Below are positions 51,758 through 61,211 of a stretch of 64,000 nt of DNA, piece by piece (the stretch's first letter is position 1; each line of letters opens with the position of its first letter). The notes under the pieces were generated by a model, which was not told where the DNA came from, ran no database searches, and worked only from the letters and a program-made list of their open reading frames with translations. The stretch is from contig JAEWGW010000031.1 in the NCBI GenBank assembly GCA_023388055.1, forward strand, positions 40,672 through 104,671. The letters are read 5' to 3'. The DNA comes from Bacillota bacterium. Lineage in GTDB: Bacteria; Bacillota; Bacilli; Paenibacillales; NBRC-103111. The position numbers and the translations under genes are program-made.

Positions 51758-54700
51758 TTATTGGCCTTGAGGTTCACTGGTGTAAAGCGTCTCCTCCAGA
51801 TAATTGTTGTCGAAATCCATCTCGCTAAAGCGGTGGATATCATTCACCAGGAAACCCAGGCGGTAGGTGCCGGCAGCCGGGACCAGCCATGTCGGTGATC
51901 CGCTGGAGCTGCTGTTTGCGGTAAGGGTAACCGATTCACCAGGCTGGATAGCCAGGTTATAGGTGTCCGTCCAGGCTGCGGTGCCCCCATTGATCCGGAA
52001 TATGCCCCCCACTATATTTCCTTCCGGGGTTGCCTTGGTTCCTGTATTCTTCACTACCGCATGCAGCGTAATCGCTTCACCCACCTCCGGAAATTCTGGC
52101 GACCAGAATACACCGGTCACAACCAGATCGGCCCCCAGCATCACCGGCGTATCCAGCAGACTAAGGAAGCGGAAGGAATTGACCGCTACGGTCCCCTGCT
52201 TCACCTGCACCCGTACCTGATGGAGTCCGTCCTCCAATCCTTGGACGCTGAGAATTTCACGATCGAAGCCCTCCAGCCCTGCCTCGGGAATGTTTACTGT
52301 ACGGTACAGCTCACCATCCACATACACCTCGGCGCTGCCCATATTGGACTGAATCCGTGAGTACCAGGAAAAGCCTGTGCCCTTAAAGGCGAATTGGGCG
52401 GTAGCACCGGCTGTAGCTGAATCGTGAGAGGCTCCTGAAATATTCGCTGCAAAACCGCCTGCGTACTCGATGTAGCTGCTGTCATGTGGAACTGTTGTCC
52501 ATGCCGGTGTCGGAATATATTCCCCCGGCTTCAGCTCGAAGTAATCCATATTCGTACCTCCGCCAGCCGCGTTGATCTCGATAACATTGCGCGTCGGATT
52601 CAACTGCATATTGATATGCATCTCCCTGTACATTCCGCTTCCGTTCCAGCCTCCCGATTTGGGGAAGGTGAAGGTTCCTTTATTCACGCCGTTGACTGTG
52701 ATTTGTTTTTTGGATTCCTCTGCTGACGCATAGCGGATGGTCAGAACATAGCTGCCTGCCGCTCCGGTATCGATATTCATCAGCGTAACCGGACCTCCCT
52801 GGGTATTACCGATGCCGGTTCCACCAGATGCAGCCGCATCCTGGAAAAGCGTTACCCCTCTGCCAAGCTCAGCCGCCTCTGCTTCATACCGCATCCCGCC
52901 TGCAATAGCCGTTCCCGGCGTTTTAGGCTCGGCAGGAGTAGACGCACTGCTTAGGGGAGAAAACCCGGACACATTGTACGATTCGTCAAAGGCTTGGATC
53001 TTGTAGGTATAAGCCGATAAGGGGGCAACGGTGAAGTCGGAGTACGTTCGGACTGCGGCCGGAACCGTATTGATCCGCTCGCCTCCCCGGTAAATATAAT
53101 ACCCGGCGATCTTGGCATTGTCTGCCGCTGCAGACCAGGACAATCGGATCTGCTTGTAGGAAACGGCTTCTGCTGTCAGTCCGGCGGGGGCAGAGGGCGG
53201 AACCAGGTCCTTTTTCGCCAAAATGTACTGAATGGTTTCTCCCGGATTAACCGTTTCCTCAAGCGTCAGATAACCGCCTGCATCTGTCTGGAGAGAGCCA
53301 ATCCGTACCATGGCTTGGGCGTAGGCATCTCCCTCCCCATAACGGCTGCCTGTATACACCGCCGCCTCCGGCATGCGGACATAGACGCTCACGGTAACCG
53401 GCTCCTTCTCGAAGCTGACGAAATTAAGCAGAACCTTATCGGAGCTTGCTCCTGTTGCAGAGGTACCCAGGCCGGAGGTGTCCACCGCCCGGAAGATCAC
53501 CTTCTTGTTCATAACCGCCGACTTAACCGTATAGTCATAGGCCAGCGGGGTTCCATGTGTAGCGTAGGCTGCAGCCAGTCGACGGAAGGTCTTCAGGCGG
53601 GTCTCCCCCGCCTCGTGGTTGTTGGGCCAGGCAACTGTCTCCTCGGGACGGTGGGTATTCCAGTTGATGTTATGATTGAACAAACCGAATACAACCGGGT
53701 CCTCCGAGCCCTCCTTGAAAAATGCGGCATGCTGAATAATATGATCCGCATAAGCGATATTGGCCCGCATCTCACGGTCAAATACAGCGGCATAACGGTT
53801 GTTATAGGTGCCAAACATCGTGCTGTCAACCTGCTTGTCATTTCCCCCCGTCTCACTGATGACCATTTCCTTGGGAATAGACCCGTTTCCCTCCGGGTAG
53901 GTCAGGAGTGTTTCCGGCAGGACGCCTCCCCGCGCCTGCGAAACGCCGCTGCCGCCATAGCTATGCCCGTTGGTCATATCGGAGAGTTCCTCGATGGGGC
54001 GCCGCTGGGCAGGATCTCTCTCCCAACCGGCAGGCGTTCCGTTGGTTGGCCAATATGCCCAGCCGGGAGCAATAATCCTCAGGCTGGGCTGCAGTCCGCC
54101 CTTCGTCTCCTGAAGATACTGAGCCAGGGCGAGAATGGAGGATTGCGACCAGCCGAAGAGCCCCGGCTCATTCTGAATCTCCAGATCGGTGTACAAATCA
54201 CCGAATTTCGCAACAAATTCTTCGTAGCCTTGCCTGATGGAAGCCGGAACGGTTCCCGCCTTCAGTTGGGCATTATCCTTCATTTCCCCGCCAAAATAAT
54301 CCATCAGCGGATTCAGGTTCAGCTCCCGCAGGGTCAGCAGATAGTTCCGGCCGTCACTGCTCCAATTCTCCGGGCCTCCGCTCCAGAACGGCAATCGCAT
54401 CCAGTTGCCGCTGTAGGCGATACCCAGCCATTCCGTAAGCTGCGGCAGCATACGGGCCTGGTTGTTGCTGAATGCAAACACGTCGCTAATATTGGTTCCC
54501 ATGTGGATATAACGGCCATGCAGCGGTTCAACAGCCTCTTCCGTCAGACGCTCCAGCTTCAGATAATCCCAGATTAGCCAAAGATAAGGATCGCCTGAGC
54601 TGTCGGCATATAAGCCCCGGTCAATCTGAAGCTTGAGTGTATTGGCGCCCTGAACCAGCAGCTCCTTCGGTATATAAAGCTGATAAGTCTCCTTAAAAGC

Positions 54701-56377
54701 AAGCGGCAAGCCCTGTGCATCCACGGCATTGCTGCCGTTTATCCCCGCAACCTGGACCAGCCCCGCCATGATGCCGTTGGCATAAACGGCAAGCTGGGGT
54801 GTAGACTTGTACGCATCCAGCGTCTTGAAGCTGAAGCGCAGCCCATACGCAGGGACCTGCTCCAGATGAAATGTCAGTGTCGTTGAACCATTGGTGTCTG
54901 CCTTTAGGCCCTTGGCAAAATCCAGCCACCCGGTCCGTGTCGCCCAATCTGCCGGAATGGAAACATTCCCTCCCCCGGAGGCAAAGTCACCGAACTCGCC
55001 TGCCGAAGCATCCGCCAAGCCAATCCTCCAAAGCGTTTCCGCCCCTTCGGTGCCGGGAGCAATGCCCCTAACCGCCTGCCTAACAAAGGTCTTGTCAGAC
55101 AGCAGCACATAACCGGCCAAACCGGCAGTGCTCGCCTCCGCTTTTACTCTCACCTGCACGGCTCCGGCTGCCCGGTAAACATTCCCCACCGGCTGCGGAT
55201 TAGCCGTAGCGGTCTGCCAGGTACTACCACTGTCCAGGCTATACTCGTACTTGAACGCTTCCCCATACCCTGCTGTATACGTCCAGCCGAAGGTATGTTG
55301 GACATTGTTGACCACCGGTGCGGTTGGGGCAGCCGGACGTTCCCCTTGAGGATTCACATAGATGGTCCAGGAAATATCATCGATGTACGTTTTGGTGCCA
55401 ACAGGCAACCCTTTGTTCCAGCTGGCCTGGTCCCACTCCATGAACACTCCTACCGGCACATGGCCGTTGTCGCTGGTGAACCGCCTGTCGGTTCCGCTGT
55501 AATAGTAATTCTCGGTCTCGCCGTTAGCGGCACTGCCCTTCATGGTGTCATAACGGAGATCCTTCCATTCTGTTCCTGTGTCGGTATCCATCGACCAGTA
55601 GATAAAGGACCCTGCATCCCAGCCGTCCGGCTGCCAGCGGCGCAGCTGCACCCGGACAAGGACATTTTCCTTGCCAACCACCTCCTGCAGTTGAGCAGCC
55701 GTAAATCCAAGGGACGCCCGCTGGCTTTTCTGCACATGCTGTCCATTGCTGTTCTGGCGGAGCGTCAGGCTCATGGCCGGATCATTTCCGTTGAACGGAT
55801 TCGGCTCCCAGCCGGCATTGAATCCGTCCCAGGTTGGCCCATCACCAGCCCACGGTTTGCCGTCTGTATTGAAGCTCCATTTCTTCGTGTATTTAGCGAC
55901 ATACTCCGTTCCTTCAACCACCAAGGCGTCTCCGGCCTTGATCGGCTCCGTACGAACGGAAATCCCGGCGGCAACGGAGACATTACCTGCTCCGTCGCGG
56001 GCTTTTACAGACAGGGAATACAGGGTATCCTGAGCTAATCCCGTCAGTGTGTAGGAATAGGTGCTGTTAACAACAGACGTCGCAAGAGTGTTCCCTACGA
56101 ATACATCATACCCAACCACCCCCACATGATCAGTAGCGGCAGTCCATTGCAGGTTCAGAGAATGATCCGTAATCCCGGAAGCGGTCACCGCGCCCGGCGC
56201 TGTGGGAGGAACCGTATCCGGCGTCAATAAATGATCGGTAAACAGAGCATCATTCGCAGCTGCCGGGAACTGCTCCTGTCCCCTCGCCGGTCCTAACGGC
56301 AGGAGCAGACCGGTTAGCAGAACGATGACTAGAATACGGGTAAAGCGTCCAAAAATCTTCCGGTTGGACAATTTCAT
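51758..56377 (-). CDS. Secreted multidomain glycoside hydrolase (clan GH-A) with FN3, CBM-like and CARDB modules
   Basis: 1539 residues. Signal peptide about 1-33; FN3 56-143; beta domain 150-345; FN3-like 350-430; rhamnogalacturonan-lyase-like beta sandwich 445-612; catalytic TIM barrel about 615-955 with acid/base Glu737 in QNEPG and nucleophile Glu842 in SETGG; beta domain to 1055; FN3 1060-1150; CBM6/35-like 1160-1282; second CBM-like 1300-1406; CARDB 1415-1535. No LPXTG or SLH anchor, so it is released or held by its binding modules. The clan is clear, the GH family (GH39/GH30-like) and substrate are not. Promoter elements tie it to the importer at 47997. Confidence 0.87.
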   Translation of the reverse strand: MKLSNRKIFGRFTRILVIVLLTGLLLPLGPARGQEQFPAAANDALFTDHLLTPDTVPPTAPGAVTASGITDHSLNLQWTAATDHVGVVGYDVFVGNTLATSVVNSTYSYTLTGLAQDTLYSLSVKARDGAGNVSVAAGISVRTEPIKAGDALVVEGTEYVAKYTKKWSFNTDGKPWAGDGPTWDGFNAGWEPNPFNGNDPAMSLTLRQNSNGQHVQKSQRASLGFTAAQLQEVVGKENVLVRVQLRRWQPDGWDAGSFIYWSMDTDTGTEWKDLRYDTMKGSAANGETENYYYSGTDRRFTSDNGHVPVGVFMEWDQASWNKGLPVGTKTYIDDISWTIYVNPQGERPAAPTAPVVNNVQHTFGWTYTAGYGEAFKYEYSLDSGSTWQTATANPQPVGNVYRAAGAVQVRVKAEASTAGLAGYVLLSDKTFVRQAVRGIAPGTEGAETLWRIGLADASAGEFGDFASGGGNVSIPADWATRTGWLDFAKGLKADTNGSTTLTFHLEQVPAYGLRFSFKTLDAYKSTPQLAVYANGIMAGLVQVAGINGSNAVDAQGLPLAFKETYQLYIPKELLVQGANTLKLQIDRGLYADSSGDPYLWLIWDYLKLERLTEEAVEPLHGRYIHMGTNISDVFAFSNNQARMLPQLTEWLGIAYSGNWMRLPFWSGGPENWSSDGRNYLLTLRELNLNPLMDYFGGEMKDNAQLKAGTVPASIRQGYEEFVAKFGDLYTDLEIQNEPGLFGWSQSSILALAQYLQETKGGLQPSLRIIAPGWAYWPTNGTPAGWERDPAQRRPIEELSDMTNGHSYGGSGVSQARGGVLPETLLTYPEGNGSIPKEMVISETGGNDKQVDSTMFGTYNNRYAAVFDREMRANIAYADHIIQHAAFFKEGSEDPVVFGLFNHNINWNTHRPEETVAWPNNHEAGETRLKTFRRLAAAYATHGTPLAYDYTVKSAVMNKKVIFRAVDTSGLGTSATGASSDKVLLNFVSFEKEPVTVSVYVRMPEAAVYTGSRYGEGDAYAQAMVRIGSLQTDAGGYLTLEETVNPGETIQYILAKKDLVPPSAPAGLTAEAVSYKQIRLSWSAAADNAKIAGYYIYRGGERINTVPAAVRTYSDFTVAPLSAYTYKIQAFDESYNVSGFSPLSSASTPAEPKTPGTAIAGGMRYEAEAAELGRGVTLFQDAAASGGTGIGNTQGGPVTLMNIDTGAAGSYVLTIRYASAEESKKQITVNGVNKGTFTFPKSGGWNGSGMYREMHINMQLNPTRNVIEINAAGGGTNMDYFELKPGEYIPTPAWTTVPHDSSYIEYAGGFAANISGASHDSATAGATAQFAFKGTGFSWYSRIQSNMGSAEVYVDGELYRTVNIPEAGLEGFDREILSVQGLEDGLHQVRVQVKQGTVAVNSFRFLSLLDTPVMLGADLVVTGVFWSPEFPEVGEAITLHAVVKNTGTKATPEGNIVGGIFRINGGTAAWTDTYNLAIQPGESVTLTANSSSSGSPTWLVPAAGTYRLGFLVNDIHRFSEMDFDNNYLEETLYTSEPQGQ

Positions 56378-56397
56378 TCACTCTCCCCATTCATGAT

Positions 56398-56411
56398 TGA
56401 AAGCGTTTCCA
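56398..56411 (-). promoter_or_regulatory. CcpA cre site upstream of the secreted hydrolase
   Basis: TGAAAGCGTTTCCA on the plus strand matches all 14 positions of TGWAARCGYTWNCW. It lies between the -10 and the start codon, a classical position for catabolite repression by roadblock. Confidence 0.75.
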
Positions 56412-56444
56412 TAATGCAAGTAGAAGCAGTTGGCCTTCAACCTT

Positions 56445-56506
56445 ATTGTAAAGAATGGAATTTGCCGCAACCATGACCTCTGTATGGGTTAGCGTGACCG
56501 ATATTA
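56445..56506 (-). promoter_or_regulatory. Secreted hydrolase promoter with AraC-type 21-bp direct repeats
   Basis: Minus-strand TACAAT (56450-56445), 17 bp, poor -35 TGGTTG (56473-56468). TGACC (plus reading) starts at 56474, touching the -35, and recurs at 56495. The far copy continues as TGACCGATATT, like TGACTGATATT at 48094. Geometry is base-for-base that of 48044-48105. Confidence 0.72.
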
Positions 56507-56547
56507 TGAAATTCCGGGCTCAGGCTGCAGATGCTTACCTTTTCGCA

Positions 56548-56583
56548 TCAAAAAAGGCAACCCGGATCGCTCCGAGCTGCCTT
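56548..56583 (-). terminator. Intrinsic terminator of the ABC exporter operon
   Basis: 13-bp stem AAGGCAGCTCGGA / TCCGGGTTGCCTT (two G-U pairs), GCGA loop, then TTTTTT on the minus strand, 30 bp after the exporter stop. Confidence 0.92.
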
Positions 56584-56612
56584 CTTCGTTCACTTATATT
56601 TCGTCCATAAAT

Positions 56613-58478
56613 TTATTCCCATTCAAAAGCTCCCGTGTACAACTGATAATAAATTCCGCCTTGGGCGATTAGTTGACTGTGATTGCCACGCTCCTTAATC
56701 CGCCCTTTCTCCATGACCATAATGGCATCGGAATTGCGAACAGTGGACAAACGGTGTGCGATGACAAATACCGTTCTGCCGTTCATCAAATTATCCATCC
56801 CGGATTGCACAAAGGCTTCCGTTCGGGTATCAATGGATGACGTGGCCTCGTCCAGAATCATAACCGGAGGATTGGCAATAGCCGCCCGGGCAATGGCCAG
56901 CAGCTGGGCTTGACCTTGGGACAGTCCGTTACCGCTCCCATCCAGCGGGGTGTGGTATCCCTGCGGCAAACGTTCAATGAAGCTTGCAGCATGAGATAGT
57001 CTTGCGGCTTCTATAACCTCGCTGTCACTGGCCTCAAGCCGCCCGTACCGGATGTTGTCGGCTACTGTGCCGGTAAACAGATGGGTGTCCTGCAGTACAA
57101 TGCCAAGGGAACGGCGCAAATCGGCTTTTTTCATACAATCGATATTGATTCCGTCGTAAATGATTTCGCCTTCCGTAATATCATAGAAGCGGTTTAGCAA
57201 ATTGGTAACTGTCGTTTTTCCGGCACCGGTAGCTCCTACAAAAGCAAGCTTCTGTCCCGGCTCGGCATAAAGCGTAACATCCTGCAGCACATGCTTGCTG
57301 CCATCATACGAAAAGGCTACTCCCTTAAGCTCAACCTTGCCTCTCAGAGGAACAGAAGAGCCGTCCTCCAGCTTCCACGACCAGCCGCCAAGCCGTTCGT
57401 TTTTCACCAGAGTAACCTGTCCTTCATCCTCCTCGCCAGCTTCATCCATCATCTCAAAAATCCGCTGCGCTCCAGCAATCGCCACTACAAACATATTGAT
57501 CTGAGAGGAGATTTCGGCAATGGGCATCGTGAAATTTCTGGACAAGCTCAAAAAAGCCGCGATGCTGCCCAGCGTCAAGCCTTTGTCCCACCCGGATATG
57601 GACAGGCCACCTCCAACGATCGCAACCATCACGTAGATCAAGGTTGCAAAATTAGCGTTAAGAGGCATCAGGATATTAGAGTAGGTATTCGCTGTAGCGG
57701 AGCTTTTGTACAATTCTTCGTTCAGCACGGCAAATTGCTCCATGGTTTTACCTTCGCGTCCGAACACTTGAACCACCTTTTGTCCATGAACCATTTCCTC
57801 AATATAACCGTCTACAACGCCTATCGATTCCTGCTGCCGGAAAAAATGCTGTGTTGCCTTTGTGCCTAACGTCTTCGTCATCCATAACATAAAAAATGCG
57901 CCGGCTACTACTACAATTGTTAGTGGTATATCCAGATAAAGCATCGTTCCAAATACCACAAGCACCGTGACAACGGTGGAGAACAGCTGCGGCAGTCCGT
58001 CGGTTAGCATCATATTGAGTGTGTCTACATCGTTGGTGTAGTGACTCATAATGTCACCATGCGCCTTGCGGTCAAAATATTTGACGGGAAGCTTCTGCAT
58101 ATGGCTGAACAGATTGTCGCGGATTTTTTTCATGATTTGTTGCGAAATGGTAATCATCAGCCTTTTGCAGACAAAGGTGCTGACCGTTCCTATTGCATAG
58201 ATCACGCCAAGAATACATAAGGCCCGAAACAATGCATCAAATACGGGATGTTGATTTCCCAATAAGGGAACGATAAAATCATCCACAAGCAGTCTCAAAA
58301 ATGAGGCGGATACAACGGAAACGGCCGAACTGACCAGAACGAGCACCATGACTAGAGCGAACCTTAGCTTGTAGAATTTAAAATAAGCGAGCAAACGCTT
58401 GATTGTCTTCAAATATTCAGTTTTCTTCCCTTGATCGGATTCAGGATTAGTATCGGGATTGGGATTGGTATTAGACAT
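56613..58478 (-). CDS. ABC exporter half-transporter B (canonical Walker B)
   Basis: 621 residues from ATG 58478, overlapping the partner's stop by 8 bp. An Asn/Pro-rich N-terminal tail (NTNPNPDTNPESD) precedes six helices and an ATPase domain with Walker A GATGAGKTT, signature LSQGQ, Walker B MILDEATSSID with catalytic Glu, and H-loop AHR. Heterodimeric bacterial exporters pair one canonical with one degenerate site, as seen with the gene before it. Probably exports drugs or lipids. Confidence 0.92.
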   Translation of the reverse strand: MSNTNPNPDTNPESDQGKKTEYLKTIKRLLAYFKFYKLRFALVMVLVLVSSAVSVVSASFLRLLVDDFIVPLLGNQHPVFDALFRALCILGVIYAIGTVSTFVCKRLMITISQQIMKKIRDNLFSHMQKLPVKYFDRKAHGDIMSHYTNDVDTLNMMLTDGLPQLFSTVVTVLVVFGTMLYLDIPLTIVVVAGAFFMLWMTKTLGTKATQHFFRQQESIGVVDGYIEEMVHGQKVVQVFGREGKTMEQFAVLNEELYKSSATANTYSNILMPLNANFATLIYVMVAIVGGGLSISGWDKGLTLGSIAAFLSLSRNFTMPIAEISSQINMFVVAIAGAQRIFEMMDEAGEEDEGQVTLVKNERLGGWSWKLEDGSSVPLRGKVELKGVAFSYDGSKHVLQDVTLYAEPGQKLAFVGATGAGKTTVTNLLNRFYDITEGEIIYDGINIDCMKKADLRRSLGIVLQDTHLFTGTVADNIRYGRLEASDSEVIEAARLSHAASFIERLPQGYHTPLDGSGNGLSQGQAQLLAIARAAIANPPVMILDEATSSIDTRTEAFVQSGMDNLMNGRTVFVIAHRLSTVRNSDAIMVMEKGRIKERGNHSQLIAQGGIYYQLYTGAFEWE

Positions 58479-60204
58479 CGGCCTCACCGCCCTTCGTTTG
58501 GGAATCGTAGGCTTCTTGATAAATCTTGCTTCTGCCCAGGAGCTCTTCATGGGTGCCTACATCCGCCAATTCGCCATCATCCAGTATGACAATCTGGTCC
58601 GCATCCTGAATGGAGGCGATTCGCTGGGCAATGATGATTTTGGTCGTATCGGGAATACCATCCTGCAGCACCTTCCGGATCATAGCATCGGTTCGGGTAT
58701 CTACAGCGCTTGTAGAGTCATCCAAGATCATAATTTTAGGTTTTTTCAGCAAAGCTCTGGCAATGCAAATCCGCTGTTTCTGGCCGCCGGAAACGTTGGT
58801 TCCACCTTGAGCCAGACGGGTGTCGTATCCCAGGGGAAACGATGAGATAAAATCATGGGCCTGCGCGGCGATGCAAGCCTCGATCAGTTCGTCGTCGGTA
58901 GCTGCTTCGTTACCCCAACGAAGATTTTCTTTAATCGTGCCTTCGAACAATACGTTTTTTTGCAGCACCATGGAGACCTTGCTTCTTAACAGCTGCAGAT
59001 CATATTCCTTCACATTCCTTCCACTGACAAGAACCTCACCCTGGCTCACATCATAAAGGCGGGGAATCAGCTGTACCAGCGTCGATTTGGCACTGCCGGC
59101 CGCGCCGATGATGCCCACCGTTTGGCCCGATCGGATAACAAGATTGATGCCGGACAACGCATATTTCTCCGCCTCGGCGGAATACCGGAATGAAACGTTG
59201 CGGAATTCCACGTCACCGCTGTTCAATTCAGTTACAGGAGCCTCCGGGCTTGTGATGTCAGGCTGCTCTTTCAGTAAATCATTGATCCGCCCCGCAGATG
59301 CCCGGGCAATGGCAACCATAATAATCACAATACCAAGCGTCATTAGGCTCATCAGGATTTGCATGGAATATGCAAATACGCTTGTCAGCTCTCCTGTCGA
59401 CATGGAGCCGCTGACAACCAGCTTTGCGCCGATCCATGAAATCAGAAGCATGATGCCATACAGCACAAACTGCATCATCGGAAGCTCGTAAGAGAGCAGT
59501 CGCTCCGCTTTTGTCATCAGCGCGAATATCCGGTTGGATACGCTCTGGAACTTGGAGATCTCATGATTTTCCCGCACATAGGATTTCACCACACGAATGC
59601 CACGGACATTTTCCTGAACGACCTTGTTCAGATCATCGTAGCCGCCGAAGGCATGTTCGAATATTGGAAAGGAATACTTCAAAATCAGCAGCATGCCGAT
59701 TGCCAGAAGGGGTACAATGGCCAGAAACCAGAGAGCGATGGTAGGGCTAATCCGATAGGTCATAATGGTTGCAAAAATCATCATGACGGGGCTGCGGAAA
59801 GCGATCCTGATCACCATGAGAAAAGCGTTTTGCACATGCGTAACATCCGTCGTTAATCTCGTCACAATACCTGAGGTTGAAAATTTATCCATATTGGAAT
59901 AGGATAACCTTTGAACATGATTGAACAGATCATAACGAAGGTTTTTTCCAAATCCCGACATCGCTATGGCGGAATATCTGCCGGCAAGTGAGCCGAACAG
60001 AAGCGATACCAGCGCGAACGACACCAGAATGATTCCATATTTATAAATGGCATTCATATTCCCGCCGCTAATACCCCGATCTATCAATTCTGCCATAAAA
60101 AACGGAATGGCAACCTCCATCGCAACCTCCCCCAGCAAAAACAAGGGGGTAAACCACGATTCCTTCTTGTACTCCCTTACACTCTGCAGCAGCTTCCCCA
60201 GCAT
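58471..60204 (-). CDS. ABC exporter half-transporter A (degenerate Walker B)
   Basis: 577 residues from ATG 60204 (AGAGGAG 7 nt upstream; ATG 60210 is too close to it). Six membrane helices and an ATPase domain with GAAGSAKST (Ala where Gly is usual), signature VSGGQ and Walker B MILDDSTSAVD, where Asp replaces the catalytic Glu. That replacement marks the degenerate half of heterodimers such as BmrC. Transcribed from the MerR-type promoter at 60278-60308. Confidence 0.92.
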   Translation of the reverse strand: MLGKLLQSVREYKKESWFTPLFLLGEVAMEVAIPFFMAELIDRGISGGNMNAIYKYGIILVSFALVSLLFGSLAGRYSAIAMSGFGKNLRYDLFNHVQRLSYSNMDKFSTSGIVTRLTTDVTHVQNAFLMVIRIAFRSPVMMIFATIMTYRISPTIALWFLAIVPLLAIGMLLILKYSFPIFEHAFGGYDDLNKVVQENVRGIRVVKSYVRENHEISKFQSVSNRIFALMTKAERLLSYELPMMQFVLYGIMLLISWIGAKLVVSGSMSTGELTSVFAYSMQILMSLMTLGIVIIMVAIARASAGRINDLLKEQPDITSPEAPVTELNSGDVEFRNVSFRYSAEAEKYALSGINLVIRSGQTVGIIGAAGSAKSTLVQLIPRLYDVSQGEVLVSGRNVKEYDLQLLRSKVSMVLQKNVLFEGTIKENLRWGNEAATDDELIEACIAAQAHDFISSFPLGYDTRLAQGGTNVSGGQKQRICIARALLKKPKIMILDDSTSAVDTRTDAMIRKVLQDGIPDTTKIIIAQRIASIQDADQIVILDDGELADVGTHEELLGRSKIYQEAYDSQTKGGEADV

Positions 60205-60277
60205 AACCATTCTCCTCTTTTGAAATCACACCCTATTCCTGCCGTCCAAAGGTGGCTGAACGGAAGGAATAGATGTT

Positions 60278-60308
60278 ATTATATACTGTATAGTAACTAT
60301 ACAGTCAA
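60278..60308 (-). promoter_or_regulatory. MerR-type promoter and operator of the ABC exporter
   Basis: Minus-strand TTGACT (60308-60303), a 19-bp spacer, TATAAT (60283-60278). The spacer is filled by the perfect inverted repeat ACTGTATAGT-A-ACTATACAGT (60285-60305). A 19-bp spacer with a spanning palindrome is the mark of promoters untwisted by MerR activators. Confidence 0.92.
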
Positions 60309-60335
60309 TCATGCTTTTCAGATCGGGAGGATACC

Positions 60336-61157
60336 ATGCCGCAAGCGGAACTGCTGTCCATCAGTGCATTTTCCAAAATATCGGAGGTCGCTCGTAAAAC
60401 ACTTATCTATTACGATACCATTGGCCTGTTCAAGCCGATGCTCGTCGCCCGGAACGGCTATCGTTATTACCATCGCAATCAGTTGGAGACCCTTGGTGTG
60501 ATTCATATCTTCAAGGAGCTTGGTATGTCTCTGGAGGAAATTCAGCAGCATCTGAGCAACCGGACGCCTGCCCGGACGTTAGAACTGCTCGACAAGCAGG
60601 AGGAGCTGGTCCAAACCCAGATCGAAAAGCTGCAGCGGGCCAAACAAATGATTATGCGCCGGGCCGAAAATATTCGTCATTCCTTGCACCTGGATACAAC
60701 CGGGATGTACGTCGTTTGGCAGGATAAAACGCCTCTTCTGCTAAGCTCACGCGTTCATTCCTCCAAAAAGCAGTTTTCCGAGGAGCTATGGGAGGATTTT
60801 CAAAAGCGGCTGCAACGGGAAAATGCGCCGATTGGATATCCCAACGGCGTGATAATTGATAAAGAGGATATGATACGCGGAGATGGCGATTGGATTGCGT
60901 ATATGTTCAGTCAGATGGAGACTGTCTATCACAAGCAGGAGTACATGCCGGAGGGTTATTACCTTGTTGCCTACGCCAGAGCGGATTATGGAGATACGGA
61001 AAAGATATTCCCGCCCATATTCGAGCATATACACAAGCAGCATTACACCATCATCGGCCATGCTTATGAAGAATATCTGCAGGATGAGGTCGTCCTGCAG
61101 AATTCAGCGGAATACCTGGTCCGGGTTATGGTGCATATTGAAAAGCCAGCAGAATGA
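60336..61157 (+). CDS. MerR family regulator with GyrI-like effector domain
   Basis: 273 residues. MerR winged helix at 5-75 (ISAFSKISEVARKTLIYYDTIGLFKP, NGYRYYHRNQ), dimer coiled coil about 80-115, and a C-terminal GyrI/BmrR-like ligand domain about 125-270 with many aromatic residues. GGGAGG 6 nt upstream. Divergent from the exporter genes, whose promoter holds its likely operator. By analogy with BmrR it should respond to a hydrophobic compound exported by that pump. Confidence 0.93.
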   Translation: MPQAELLSISAFSKISEVARKTLIYYDTIGLFKPMLVARNGYRYYHRNQLETLGVIHIFKELGMSLEEIQQHLSNRTPARTLELLDKQEELVQTQIEKLQRAKQMIMRRAENIRHSLHLDTTGMYVVWQDKTPLLLSSRVHSSKKQFSEELWEDFQKRLQRENAPIGYPNGVIIDKEDMIRGDGDWIAYMFSQMETVYHKQEYMPEGYYLVAYARADYGDTEKIFPPIFEHIHKQHYTIIGHAYEEYLQDEVVLQNSAEYLVRVMVHIEKPAE

Positions 61158-61211
61158 CCTCATCTTTAGACAAGCGTTTCTCCATGGTCAAATCTTCCTT
61201 TCTTCCTGCTA

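Noticed and set aside
53315..54577. Plus-strand open frame of 420 codons inside the secreted hydrolase
   Set aside because: Opposite-strand shadow in GC-rich coding DNA; no ribosome site, and its translation has no recognisable family while the minus strand encodes a clear enzyme.
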